Below, piece after piece: positions 17,765-25,778 of a stretch of DNA of 64,000 bases. The number at the start of each line of letters is the position of its first letter. Position 1 is the stretch's first letter. Source of the DNA: an uncultured Granulosicoccaceae bacterium (GTDB lineage Bacteria > Pseudomonadota > Gammaproteobacteria > Granulosicoccales > Granulosicoccaceae). A model generated the notes under the pieces. The model saw only the letters and a list, made by a program, of their open reading frames with translations. It was not told the origin of the DNA and did no database searches. The DNA lies in the NCBI GenBank assembly GCA_938035525.1, contig CALHOI010000005.1, positions 1-64,000 on the forward strand, in the 5' to 3' direction. The translations under genes and the position numbers were made by a program.

Positions 17765-18649
17765 ATGTTCCAACTGGTTGTCCAGATTTTAGGTATTGTA
17801 GCGCCAGCTGCGATTTTGGCTTCCATTGGTATCATTTGGACGAAGTCTGGTCGTGAATTCCCGGTTCCTTTCGTTTCCGCCATAGTAACCAGCATTGGCC
17901 TGCCCGCTTTGCTGTTTCACACCCTCGCCACCAGTACCGTTGATATAAGCGCCCTGGGCAATATGGTTCTGGCAACGTTTGTTGTTCTCTGCGTCTTCAC
18001 CGTAGTTGCCGTGTTGTATTTAAAGCAGGCAAACAAAGATTGGCGACTATGTGTGGCGCATGTTACCGGCAACACCGGAAATCTGGGTTTGCCGGTTTGC
18101 TACTTCGCCTACGGAGATGAAGGCATTGCCTATGCGATGGCTTTTTTCGCCGTCCAGTGCCTGTTGCTGTTCAGTGTTGGAGAGGCTGTGCTGTCGGGAA
18201 ACAGAAGCGTTAAACCAGCACTAACATCGCCTATATTGCACGCGGTCTGGTTGGGTATGTTAGTGCGCTACATGGAATGGCCCATGCCGCAATTCCTGAT
18301 GGACACGGCGTCGCTGTTGGGTCAGATGGTTATCCCGTTTATGTTGATCACGCTGGGCGTCAGTTTGGCAGGTATGTCAGTACGTGGACTGCCTTCTACC
18401 GTTTTTTGGTCTTTAATACGCACGTGTTCAGCCATCGTTATTGGATTTGCAATTGCTGGTTTGCTGGGTCTTGAAGGCGTGGCGCGAGGCGTATTAATTA
18501 TTGAAACCGCTGTTCCGGTTGCTGTGTTTAATTTTCTTATTGCGGTCAAGCACAACAGAGACAGCACCGAAGTATCGGGTTTGATACTGGTGACTCACTT
18601 GGCCGCCATTGTTTATCTGCCAATCCTGCTGGGTGTGTTGCTAGCCTGA
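17765..18649 (+). CDS. AEC (auxin efflux carrier) family transporter
   Basis: A 294-residue inner-membrane carrier with about ten hydrophobic segments in two similar halves. The segments TSIGLPALLFHTL and AHVTGNTGNLGLPVCYFAYG (with the family's broken-helix NTGNLGLP motif) and the later TLGVSLAG and FNFLIAVKHN point to the AEC/bile-acid-sodium-symporter-like fold. Bacterial members move malonate, malate or other organic acids, and the substrate here is not known. There is no Shine-Dalgarno sequence before the ATG. The AI-2E family gene follows after 117 bases. Confidence 0.88.
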   Translation: MFQLVVQILGIVAPAAILASIGIIWTKSGREFPVPFVSAIVTSIGLPALLFHTLATSTVDISALGNMVLATFVVLCVFTVVAVLYLKQANKDWRLCVAHVTGNTGNLGLPVCYFAYGDEGIAYAMAFFAVQCLLLFSVGEAVLSGNRSVKPALTSPILHAVWLGMLVRYMEWPMPQFLMDTASLLGQMVIPFMLITLGVSLAGMSVRGLPSTVFWSLIRTCSAIVIGFAIAGLLGLEGVARGVLIIETAVPVAVFNFLIAVKHNRDSTEVSGLILVTHLAAIVYLPILLGVLLA

Positions 18650-18766
18650 ATAAAGCCGCTGTTGCAGCAGTATCATACTGATTTATAAGTGGTATATTGG
18701 GTCTTTGCAGTGACAGAGTGGCCATCTTGGATTAGACTCTAGCCTTGGCCAGCATTCGTTAAAATT

Positions 18767-20095
18767 ATGAATCAATCCCTAGTTAATCGAGCCGTTATCG
18801 TCCTGGTTTTAGGGGTTATATCCTTTCTGTTCTATCAGGTCGTTAAGCCTTTTTTGTTATCGATCTTTATTGCTGCCTTGTTTGCTGCTTTATTCACACC
18901 CATGTATCGCTGGTTCCTTGCCCGCGTTGGTAATCGCCAGGCTCTTGCATCACTGCTCACCTTGCTTACGGTGTTGTTTTTTGTTTTTGTACCTTTGTTT
19001 ATGGTGTTTGGTACGGCACTTTCACAAGCATTAGATGTGGCGCAAACCGCCAAGCCCTGGGTTCAACAACAGCTTTCGCAACCAGGACTCATTACCAAAA
19101 AATTGGAGGCTTTGCCTTTTTACGAAACCTTGCTTCCTTATCGCGAGCAAACGCTGGAATGGATAGGCAAGCTAACAGGCTCCTTCAGTGCTTGGGTGGT
19201 AGATTCGATACAGGCCATAACTTTGGGTACATTCAGTGCGTTGCTGTCCATCGTTATTATCCTTTACACCCTGTTTTTCTTTCTGATGGATGGCGATCGT
19301 CTGCTTTACTATCTGCTTTACTACCTTCCACTCAACGACGAAGACGAAAACAAGCTACTAAGGCGATTTACATCTGTTACCCGAGCAACACTGAAAGGCA
19401 CCGCTGTCATTGGTATTCTCCAGGGTATTTTGGCTGGCCTGGCTTTGCATTTTGCTGGTATTCCCAGCGCACTTTTCTGGGCTATTGCCATGATGTTTCT
19501 CTCAGTTGTGCCAGGTATTGGTACGGCCTTGGTATGGGGACCAGCGGTTGTTTATCTGATCGCCAGTGGCGAGTATCTGGTAGCAGTTGTGCTTGCGCTT
19601 TACTGCATCATAGTCGTTGGCAGTATCGATAATGTCTTGCGCCCCAAATTAGTTGGTAACGATACTCGCTTACATGAACTCATGATATTTTTTAGCACGC
19701 TTGGCGGCATCATGATGTTCGGTTTCATGGGGTTCGTTATCGGTCCTATTATTGCGGCTTTGTTTGTCACCGTGTGGGAACTTTATGGGGCTGAGTTTAG
19801 TGAATGGTTACCCACAACTGCCTTCAAACCAAGGTCTGGCGAAATTACCCTGCCGCATCAACGCATGCTGGAAGTTGAAGCCGACCGCAAGCAACAGCAA
19901 AACACATCACCCGAGTCTTCACATCAATCCCAACCAGAGTCCACCGATTCAAATCTTCCTGATGATGGGACAAACGGTCGAACCCTACACAGTCAGAAAG
20001 GGAACAGCCAGGAAGAAAACGCCGCCGCTTCTCCAGCTGCAAAGAAATCAGCAGGTAAAATTACCCGCAAACGAAAAAAGCGCAGAAAACGTTAA
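18767..20095 (+). CDS. AI-2E family (PerM/YdiK-type) membrane protein
   Basis: A 442-residue polytopic membrane protein of the AI-2E transporter family (UPF0118). Two N-terminal helices (residues 9-32) are followed by a long amphipathic region, then the cluster of helices with TLKGTAVIGILQGILAGLA and PGIGTALVWGPAVVYL. DNVLRPKLVG and GFIGFVIGPIIAAL-like segments mark the family core. Residues 365-442 are a hydrophilic tail, ending in a very basic run (KRKKRRKR). The family includes Na+/H+ antiporters and permeases, so the name AI-2 exporter should not be taken as function. Confidence 0.87.
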   Translation: MNQSLVNRAVIVLVLGVISFLFYQVVKPFLLSIFIAALFAALFTPMYRWFLARVGNRQALASLLTLLTVLFFVFVPLFMVFGTALSQALDVAQTAKPWVQQQLSQPGLITKKLEALPFYETLLPYREQTLEWIGKLTGSFSAWVVDSIQAITLGTFSALLSIVIILYTLFFFLMDGDRLLYYLLYYLPLNDEDENKLLRRFTSVTRATLKGTAVIGILQGILAGLALHFAGIPSALFWAIAMMFLSVVPGIGTALVWGPAVVYLIASGEYLVAVVLALYCIIVVGSIDNVLRPKLVGNDTRLHELMIFFSTLGGIMMFGFMGFVIGPIIAALFVTVWELYGAEFSEWLPTTAFKPRSGEITLPHQRMLEVEADRKQQQNTSPESSHQSQPESTDSNLPDDGTNGRTLHSQKGNSQEENAAASPAAKKSAGKITRKRKKRRKR

Positions 20096-20223
20096 GCTGA
20101 GCATGCAAACTTGTGAGAAACACTGCAATATCAGCGTGTCACTGCATGCAAAGGTAGCTTGTCTATTTGCTCCCTGACAATTTTTTACTGAACTTGTATT
20201 GTTTAACAATCGGTGCTGACACG

Positions 20224-20229
20224 TATAAT
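20224..20229 (+). promoter_or_regulatory. Candidate -10 box of the Crp/Fnr-type regulator gene
   Basis: TATAAT preceded by an AT-rich stretch (TTGTTTAACA near 20200). A -35 with correct spacing is weak, which would fit an activated promoter. The leader to the ATG at 20283 is about 45 bases. Confidence 0.35.
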
Positions 20230-20282
20230 GGGGCCAGCCTTTGAGGGGCTGTATCGTTGATCGTTCTAAGGGATTTCCAGTT

Positions 20283-20948
20283 ATGTCTAATGCTATTGAA
20301 ATATTGCGCCCAGTCGACTTATTTGCTCATCTCACCGACGAGCAGCTTGCGTTGCTGGCGCAACACTCAAGAGAGGTGCAGTTCAGGAAAAATGCAATCC
20401 TCATGACCGAGGGTGATGCTGGCGAGTCCATGTACGTTATCTTAACGGGTCTCGTTAAGGTGTTTGTCAGTGACGAAGAGGGTAAGGAGCTCGTGCTTTA
20501 TGAGCAAGGTCCCGGTGGTGTCATAGGGGATATTGCTTTGCTTGATGATGAACCGCGCTCAGCTTCAGTGGCCACTTTAGATAAAACCACAGCACTAATG
20601 ATTGGTAAATCCAGCTTCATTCAATGTTTAAACGAAAGTCCCGAAATGGGGCTTGGTATTATTCGCTCTTTAACACAACGTTTGCGACAAGCAACAGAAG
20701 GCAGTCGTAGCTTAGCACTTGATAACGTCTATCGAAGACTTGCAGACAAACTGCAAGAGCTCAGTGTTGATAAGTCTGGTGATACCGCCCGCTTAGAAAA
20801 AAAATATTCGCATCAAGAGCTTGGCAACATGATTGGCGCTTCTCGTGAAATGGTCGGTAAAGTGATGGCTGAATTAGTAAAAGGTCAGTACATCGAGCTT
20901 CAGGATGGCATTATCTATATGCTTAAAAAATTGCCTCGCAATTGGTGA
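20283..20948 (+). CDS. Crp/Fnr family transcriptional regulator
   Basis: A 221-residue DNA-binding regulator. Residues 10-125 are a cyclic-nucleotide-binding beta-roll (GDAGESMYVILTGLVKV, then IGDIALLDDEPRSAS, a phosphate-binding-cassette-like region). The C-terminal winged helix has the recognition segment SHQELGNMIGASREMVGKVM, close to Crp. The N-terminal cysteine cluster needed for Fnr-type oxygen sensing is absent, so it is Crp-like, but the effector is unknown. The ATG at 20283 follows AAGGGA. An upstream in-frame codon at 20241 would add 14 residues without ribosome-site support. Confidence 0.9.
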   Translation: MSNAIEILRPVDLFAHLTDEQLALLAQHSREVQFRKNAILMTEGDAGESMYVILTGLVKVFVSDEEGKELVLYEQGPGGVIGDIALLDDEPRSASVATLDKTTALMIGKSSFIQCLNESPEMGLGIIRSLTQRLRQATEGSRSLALDNVYRRLADKLQELSVDKSGDTARLEKKYSHQELGNMIGASREMVGKVMAELVKGQYIELQDGIIYMLKKLPRNW

Positions 20949-21074
20949 GTAATCAACTTCATGTTAAACGACAGTTTGTTTAGCCAGTTTTTAGAAAATA
21001 TGGCGAAAATACCGGAAATGTCTGGCCAGTGCCTGTGAATTAGCTTGTTATATCTCAGAAACAGACCTCAGATA

Positions 21075-21107
21075 GCCGGGAATTAGCTGGGAATTCGCCG
21101 GGAATAA
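21075..21107 (+). repeat. Three tandem 11-bp repeats, probable response-regulator site
   Basis: GCCGGGAATTA (21075-21085), GCTGGGAATTC (21086-21096) and GCCGGGAATAA (21097-21107) are consecutive, and a fourth unit starting GCGG AAAA follows at 21108. A period of 11 bp is that of direct-repeat half-sites bound by OmpR/PhoB-family regulators. One such regulator is encoded in the operon 1.4 kb downstream. The site lies 80 bases before the MipA-like ATG, the right place to activate or autoregulate the operon. Confidence 0.65.
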
Positions 21108-21187
21108 GCGGAAAAGTGACGCCACTATCGTGTGGTTACAGAGCGTTACGGTACTTGCGTGCTGCTAAACGGGTAATATGTGGGTAT

Positions 21188-22027
21188 ATGCGTTTAATTC
21201 TCCACACACGAATCTTATTACCTGGCGTTTGTTCGCTGATCATGCTTTTGCAGGTGTTGTTGGTTAGTGCTTTTGCCGCCGATATATCGCGCGATGTGCG
21301 AGCGGGCCGCGAAGATGAATCCATTGAAAACGATGGCTACCTGGAAGTCTCGTTTTCAGCCATCCTAAACGAAATGCCTATTCCCGGTGCCGACCGATAT
21401 GTTGGGACTATCGGTTTGGGTGGCCACTATCGCTACAAGCGTTTTTTTATCGATGCGCATGCCGAAAGCTATAACCAGTTTCAGTTTGGCCTGAATGCTT
21501 ATTCGGGTGATATCTGGTCTGTCGACCTATTAGGGGCCAGTAGTGAGCATGGTGTCGACAGTGAATTAAATCGCGAACTCATTGCTTTCACTCAACGTGA
21601 GCCTGCCGGTTACCTTGGTGTGCGTGCCACCGGCTACAACGGGCCTTTTATATTTCAGTTTGAGGCTTTGGGCGATGTATCTGACGTCCATGATGGTGCG
21701 CTACTCACCGCTTCCGCTGCCAGAACTTGGCTGTATCATAATTGGAATTTTCACGCGCTTTTAGGTGCTCGCTTCGAGTCAGCCAAAACACTGGATTATC
21801 AGTTTGGCATCGACCCAATAGAAGCCACCGCTGCATACCCTGTTTATGAAGCCGGTAGCGGTACCACGTTTGTAACTGAATTTGGCGTAACTTATCCGCT
21901 AAGCGAAAACTTTATATTAAAGACAACGGGTCGTTGGTGGGAGTTGCCATCAGCAGTAGTAGGTAGTCCATTTATCACAAACGATAGCTACCTTACTTTT
22001 TCTGCGTCAATTACATTTGTGTATTAG
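21188..22027 (+). CDS. MipA/OmpV family outer-membrane protein
   Basis: A 279-residue outer-membrane beta-barrel. The signal peptide covers residues 1-31 (ending AFA). The mature part has alternating beta-strand patterns with GLGGHYRYKRFFIDA, YLGVRATGYNG and a final strand SYLTFSASITFVY, as in MipA/OmpV proteins. ATG 21188 is chosen because a start at GTG 21116 would place the operator repeats almost at the start codon and add 24 basic residues before the signal peptide. It heads an operon with the DUF3019 protein, response regulator and kinase. Family members have been linked to cell-wall hydrolase scaffolding and to stress responses. Confidence 0.82.
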   Translation: MRLILHTRILLPGVCSLIMLLQVLLVSAFAADISRDVRAGREDESIENDGYLEVSFSAILNEMPIPGADRYVGTIGLGGHYRYKRFFIDAHAESYNQFQFGLNAYSGDIWSVDLLGASSEHGVDSELNRELIAFTQREPAGYLGVRATGYNGPFIFQFEALGDVSDVHDGALLTASAARTWLYHNWNFHALLGARFESAKTLDYQFGIDPIEATAAYPVYEAGSGTTFVTEFGVTYPLSENFILKTTGRWWELPSAVVGSPFITNDSYLTFSASITFVY

Positions 22028-22032
22028 ACATT

Positions 22033-22518
22033 GTGGCGAATCGCATATTACCAATGACGGTGATCTATCTGACCTCTAGCGGTCTACGGTCCTTGTTGTT
22101 GCTTGCGACACTGGTATTTTTTCCACTCTCGGGATTCGCGCAGGATTCTCAAAAAAACGACGACGTTGCAGGTGATGCTGCAGCTGAAAGTGATGTCATT
22201 GAACAGCCAAAGGCTGAAATTAAAGTATCTCCAAATCGTTGTGTCACCTTGCGGCAAGGTCAGCCTTGTTTCGTCCGAGTCCGTTTCAACTGGCAGTCCA
22301 GTGAAGTTGTCAAAGCGTGTTTGTATGGTGTGGAGGGTAAAGAATTGAAGTGTTGGCAAGCGTCAAGCGAAGGCAATGCATACATTGCGCAGACGCTACC
22401 CAATACCACTGAGTATGTGCTGATCAATGATGAGGGAGTAGAGCTGAGTCGTGCCAGCGTTTCGGTTGCATGGGTATATAAGAAAAAGCGTTCTAAACGT
22501 CGATGGAGACTTTTCTGA
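22033..22518 (+). CDS. Exported DUF3019-domain protein
   Basis: A 161-residue periplasmic protein of unknown biochemical function. After a signal peptide (about residues 1-36, ending GFA) and an acidic linker comes the DUF3019 core: SPNRCVTLRQGQPCFVRVRFNW, then CLY and CW with four cysteines likely paired, and a basic end KKKRSKRRWRLF. This family is commonly found between mipA and an RstAB-like two-component pair, as here. The start is uncertain: GTG 22033 or ATG 22054, neither with a good ribosome site. Its stop overlaps the regulator's start as TGATG. Confidence 0.83.
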   Translation: MANRILPMTVIYLTSSGLRSLLLLATLVFFPLSGFAQDSQKNDDVAGDAAAESDVIEQPKAEIKVSPNRCVTLRQGQPCFVRVRFNWQSSEVVKACLYGVEGKELKCWQASSEGNAYIAQTLPNTTEYVLINDEGVELSRASVSVAWVYKKKRSKRRWRLF

Positions 22519-23222
22519 TGTCTATAGACGAACAGGCTGAAACTCATATTATGGTTGTGGAGGACGACGAGTCTCTTGCCGCATGGATAGCTGACTACCT
22601 TAATTCGCACAATTATCAAGTTAGTGTGGCTACCAGAGGGGACGACGCACTGGAACTGATAAAAGCTGACGAGCCCGATTTAGTTGTGCTTGATGTTATG
22701 TTGCCTGGCCTTACTGGTTTACAAGTATGTGAACAAGCCAGAAAATTTTATTCGCGGCCCATTTTAATGCTGACAGCGCAAAGCGAAGAAGATGATGAGA
22801 TAAGAGGGTTGGAAACTGGCGCCGATGATTTTTTGCCTAAGCCCGTCAAGCCTAAAGTACTCTTGGCGCGAATCAAAGCACTGCTTCGTCGCGAACAGTC
22901 AGATGATCCGGCACACATAATAAGAATTGGTGGTTTGTACATTGACCCCACATCCCGAACGCTGACCTTAAACGATGAAGACGTTAATTTATCGTCCCAT
23001 GAATTTGACCTGCTGACTTTGCTGGCGTCTCAAGCTGGTTCGCCGTTGTCCAGGGAAAAGCTGATAAGCCAAATGCGCGGTATAGAGTACGATGGGCTTG
23101 ATCGCTCAATCGATATCAGTATTTCAAGACTGCGTAAAAAGTTGGGTGATGAAGCATCAAAGCCTGAGCGAATTAAAACCGTACGTGGCAAAGGTTATAT
23201 GCTTGCACCGGATGCCTGGTAG
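22518..23222 (+). CDS. OmpR/PhoB-family response regulator (RstA-like)
   Basis: A 234-residue two-component transcription factor. The receiver domain has an acidic pocket EDDE at 15-18, phospho-acceptor Asp59 in VVLDVMLPG, and the lysine of DDFLPKPVKP. A winged-helix effector domain follows (LSSHEFDLLTLLASQAGSPLSREKL, then DRSIDISISRLRKKLGD and KTVRGKGYML). ATG 22518 overlaps the DUF3019 stop and follows GGAGAC at good spacing. An ATG at 22503 lies within that ribosome site. It is probably phosphorylated by the next gene's kinase and likely binds the 11-bp repeats ahead of the operon. Confidence 0.93.
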   Translation: MSIDEQAETHIMVVEDDESLAAWIADYLNSHNYQVSVATRGDDALELIKADEPDLVVLDVMLPGLTGLQVCEQARKFYSRPILMLTAQSEEDDEIRGLETGADDFLPKPVKPKVLLARIKALLRREQSDDPAHIIRIGGLYIDPTSRTLTLNDEDVNLSSHEFDLLTLLASQAGSPLSREKLISQMRGIEYDGLDRSIDISISRLRKKLGDEASKPERIKTVRGKGYMLAPDAW

Positions 23223-23230
23223 CCCTTTTC

Positions 23231-24574
23231 GTGCGTCGTCTCAGTATCTCACTGCTTATTGTTGTATTGCTCTCTACCATTGGATTGGGCTGGGCACTTG
23301 ATCAGTTATTTGATGGGCTGGTTAAATCAGAGTCGGATGGTTTGCAGTTGTACCGTGATATGGGTAGCGACCTAATTGATTCTGTTGACTCGCAGGCAGA
23401 GCTGGCCACTATCGTGTCATTCTGGCCCGATACTAATCCTATCAAGCTCGGTCTAATTGATGCCAGAGAGTTAGCTTTACCAGCAGAATTAGAACAACAA
23501 ATGCAATCTGGCATTCCTTTGGTTTTGGAATCCGAGTCGGATGTTGCGTTATTCTTTTCAACGGCAGGTAATGATCAAGTACTGTCGCTGTCTCCACCCA
23601 AAGTTGCCAGTGAAACACCGTTACGTGTGGTGTTAACCATGTTGTTTTATGGGGGAATGATATCGTTAATATTATTATGGATTTATCCTTTGGCACGACG
23701 CCTATTAGCATTGGGCCGAACCGCGCGGGCGTTTGGTGAGGGTCAGCTTGATAAGCGAGTATCCACTCACCCGCGCAGTTTTCTCTATGGTATTGAAAGC
23801 GAATTTAATGCGATGGCCAGACGCATTCAGAGTTTAATTGCAGACAATAAAATGTTGGCCAGTGCGGTTTCTCACGATTTACGAACACCTTTGGCCAGGC
23901 TGCGATTTGGCATAGACTTACTCGACGAAGCTAAAGATGAGAAAGTGCGGGCCGAATATCAGCTGCGCTTAAGTAATGATCTCACTACTATGGAGAGTCT
24001 GGTCGATGTTCTGTTGGAATATGCCAGACTCGATAAACAGTTAAGCGACATGCCAAAAACAGCAACCGATCTGGGTGCCATAGTCAGCGCAAGCGTTGAC
24101 TCTTTAAATGACATTGAAGGAAAAGCCATTGCCTGGCCACAGCAGGGTGAGCAGTTTGTCGCTCAGGCACACGCTCGGTATGCCACGATGCTTGTCAACA
24201 ACCTATTGCAAAACGCCGTTAATTACGGTGATAAACAAGTTCGAGTAACTTTAGCTAAAAATAGAGCCGGTATTGCTTTGAGTATTGAAGACGATGGCCC
24301 CGGAATTCCGGCTGATCAACATGATGAAATATTAAAGCCCTTTGTTAGAGGTAATCAAAAACAACAAAAAGATATGCACAAAGGCTACGGCATGGGTTTG
24401 GCTATCGCCAGTAGAATTGCGCAATGGCATGAAGCCACATTTACCATTTCACGCAGCTCGACACTTGGTGGTGCGCAGTTTGATATTGTTTTTCCTCTTG
24501 GCGCGGGTGTATCCAAAAAACAGTCATTAAAAGGCGATACCACGGCGTCGGGTACAATGCCAAACAGAACATAG
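23231..24574 (+). CDS. Sensor histidine kinase (RstB-like)
   Basis: A 447-residue inner-membrane sensor kinase. A transmembrane helix (residues 5-24) precedes a periplasmic sensor of about 110 residues. A second helix (about 132-152) leads into HAMP (ARRLLALGRTARAFGEGQL), the H-box SAVSHDLRTPLARLRFGID, the N-box LVNNLLQNAVNYG, and ATP-lid motifs DDGPGIP and GYGMGLAI. The start is GTG at 23231, 8 bases past the regulator stop. The sensor region is not recognisable, so the signal is unknown. Operon linkage to MipA and DUF3019 suggests an envelope signal. Confidence 0.92.
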   Translation: MRRLSISLLIVVLLSTIGLGWALDQLFDGLVKSESDGLQLYRDMGSDLIDSVDSQAELATIVSFWPDTNPIKLGLIDARELALPAELEQQMQSGIPLVLESESDVALFFSTAGNDQVLSLSPPKVASETPLRVVLTMLFYGGMISLILLWIYPLARRLLALGRTARAFGEGQLDKRVSTHPRSFLYGIESEFNAMARRIQSLIADNKMLASAVSHDLRTPLARLRFGIDLLDEAKDEKVRAEYQLRLSNDLTTMESLVDVLLEYARLDKQLSDMPKTATDLGAIVSASVDSLNDIEGKAIAWPQQGEQFVAQAHARYATMLVNNLLQNAVNYGDKQVRVTLAKNRAGIALSIEDDGPGIPADQHDEILKPFVRGNQKQQKDMHKGYGMGLAIASRIAQWHEATFTISRSSTLGGAQFDIVFPLGAGVSKKQSLKGDTTASGTMPNRT

Positions 24575-24594
24575 CTGGTTAAGAGCGACTACTC

Positions 24595-24948
24595 ATGCCT
24601 ACCGATAAAAAAGTTGATTATATTGAATTGCCTGCATCAGATTTTTCAAAACAGCAGGCGTTTTTTGAAACAGTATTTGACTGGTCGTTTACCGGTTACG
24701 GCCCCGAGTATCATGCGTTTACCGATGGCAAAATTGACGGTGGTTTTTACCGCTCAGATGCTGTGTCTTTGGCCAGTCAAGGGTCTGCGCTGGTGATTTT
24801 TTATGCCAATGATTTAGCTGCCGTTGAAGCTCAGGTGCGCAAGGCGGGTGGGGAAATCAGTACCCCGGTGTTTAAGTTTCCCGGCGGCCGACGTTTTCAT
24901 TTCACCGACCCACACGGCAATGAGTATGCCGTATGGACCGATAAGTAA
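24595..24948 (+). CDS. VOC-superfamily (glyoxalase/bleomycin-resistance-like) small protein
   Basis: A 117-residue vicinal-oxygen-chelate fold protein made of two beta-alpha-beta-beta-beta units: DYIELPASDFSKQQAFFETVFDWSF and YHAFTDGKIDGGFY, then ALVIFYANDLAAVEAQVRKAGGEI and GRRFHFTDPHGNEYAVW. The FHFTDPHGNEYAVW ending is characteristic. It could be an isomerase, a dioxygenase-like enzyme or a binding protein, and the substrate is unknown. It follows the kinase gene by 20 bases and may be read through from it. Confidence 0.85.
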   Translation: MPTDKKVDYIELPASDFSKQQAFFETVFDWSFTGYGPEYHAFTDGKIDGGFYRSDAVSLASQGSALVIFYANDLAAVEAQVRKAGGEISTPVFKFPGGRRFHFTDPHGNEYAVWTDK

Positions 24949-24994
24949 AGCAACTACAGTGTGATTTAGTTGCAAGCTTTCCGGCAGGGGCGGC

Positions 24995-25528
24995 TTAGCT
25001 ATCGCAAATAGTTATGTCTTGCTCTGCAAGACCAAGGCGTGTTGCGCTCAGCCTTTTTACGGGTGCAGCAGAACTGGCTGCGTCTTCTTCAAAAACTTCA
25101 ATTTCAAGGTTCCCACCAGCGCTGAGGCTGACAATGGCTGCTGGGTACTCAGATATATCCAAAAACAATTCGCCCATTAACGATTGCTCTACCAGTCCGG
25201 GTAAGCCAGAAATAATAAAACAGCCGCGTTCGCCACCAGGAATGGAATCATCCTGGTCATAGATAATGGCAATTGATACGCCGTCTGCATCGGGCGTGCG
25301 CACGACAAGATAAGCCTGATCAACAGCTTGATCGTTGGCGCTGGTGCGCCAGTCATCCGGTAAGTCCCAAGTGCCAGCCAAGGGTGCCACTGCTTGCACA
25401 GCAGCAGCGTTAGAATCGGTAGCACTTGTGTCACCCGAACCACCGCCACTGTCTCCGCATGCTGACAACAGTAAAGTGAATAGCAGGGAGCAGCTCGATA
25501 AGAAAACTGTTCGTAGGTTTTTTGACAT
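24995..25528 (-). CDS. Hypothetical lipoprotein
   Basis: A 177-residue predicted lipoprotein: signal peptide with lipobox LLSAC, then a Gly/Ser linker (GDSGGGSGDTSATD). The body (TWDLPDDWRTSANDQAVDQAY, then RGCFIISGLPGLVEQSLMGELFLD) looks like a small beta-rich domain with cysteines near its middle and at the C terminus (ITICDS). I do not recognise a family. ATG 25528 is used since the upstream in-frame codon is TTG. It is convergent with the VOC gene. A weak hairpin (GCAACTA 24950-24956, TAGTTGC 24967-24973) lies between them. Confidence 0.7.
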   Translation of the reverse strand: MSKNLRTVFLSSCSLLFTLLLSACGDSGGGSGDTSATDSNAAAVQAVAPLAGTWDLPDDWRTSANDQAVDQAYLVVRTPDADGVSIAIIYDQDDSIPGGERGCFIISGLPGLVEQSLMGELFLDISEYPAAIVSLSAGGNLEIEVFEEDAASSAAPVKRLSATRLGLAEQDITICDS

Positions 25529-25671
25529 GTTCGATTGTTCCAACAGTGGGCTGTGCAGGCAGTATGCCTTGAATTGCGCGAATGCTTAAGTAACGTTTTG
25601 TTCAGATTATAGATCTCGGTGAGACGCCTGCAAAGGTATTACGGTATTACAAGGTCAAACTGTAAAAACAA

Positions 25672-25695
25672 AAATGCCCACCGAGGTGGGCATTT
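25672..25695 (-). terminator. Intrinsic terminator of the DUF937 gene
   Basis: AAATGCCCACC (25672-25682) and GGTGGGCATTT (25685-25695) are perfect arms. On the minus strand the stem is followed by TTTTTGTTTTT. It lies 84 bases past the minus-strand DUF937 stop. Confidence 0.88.
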
Positions 25696-25778
25696 AGTGT
25701 TACTTCCAGAGCGTACTCCTTAACTGAACTTTAGCGAACCTATTTTGGTAGCGTGTCAGCTGGGGTACGGTTAACGTA

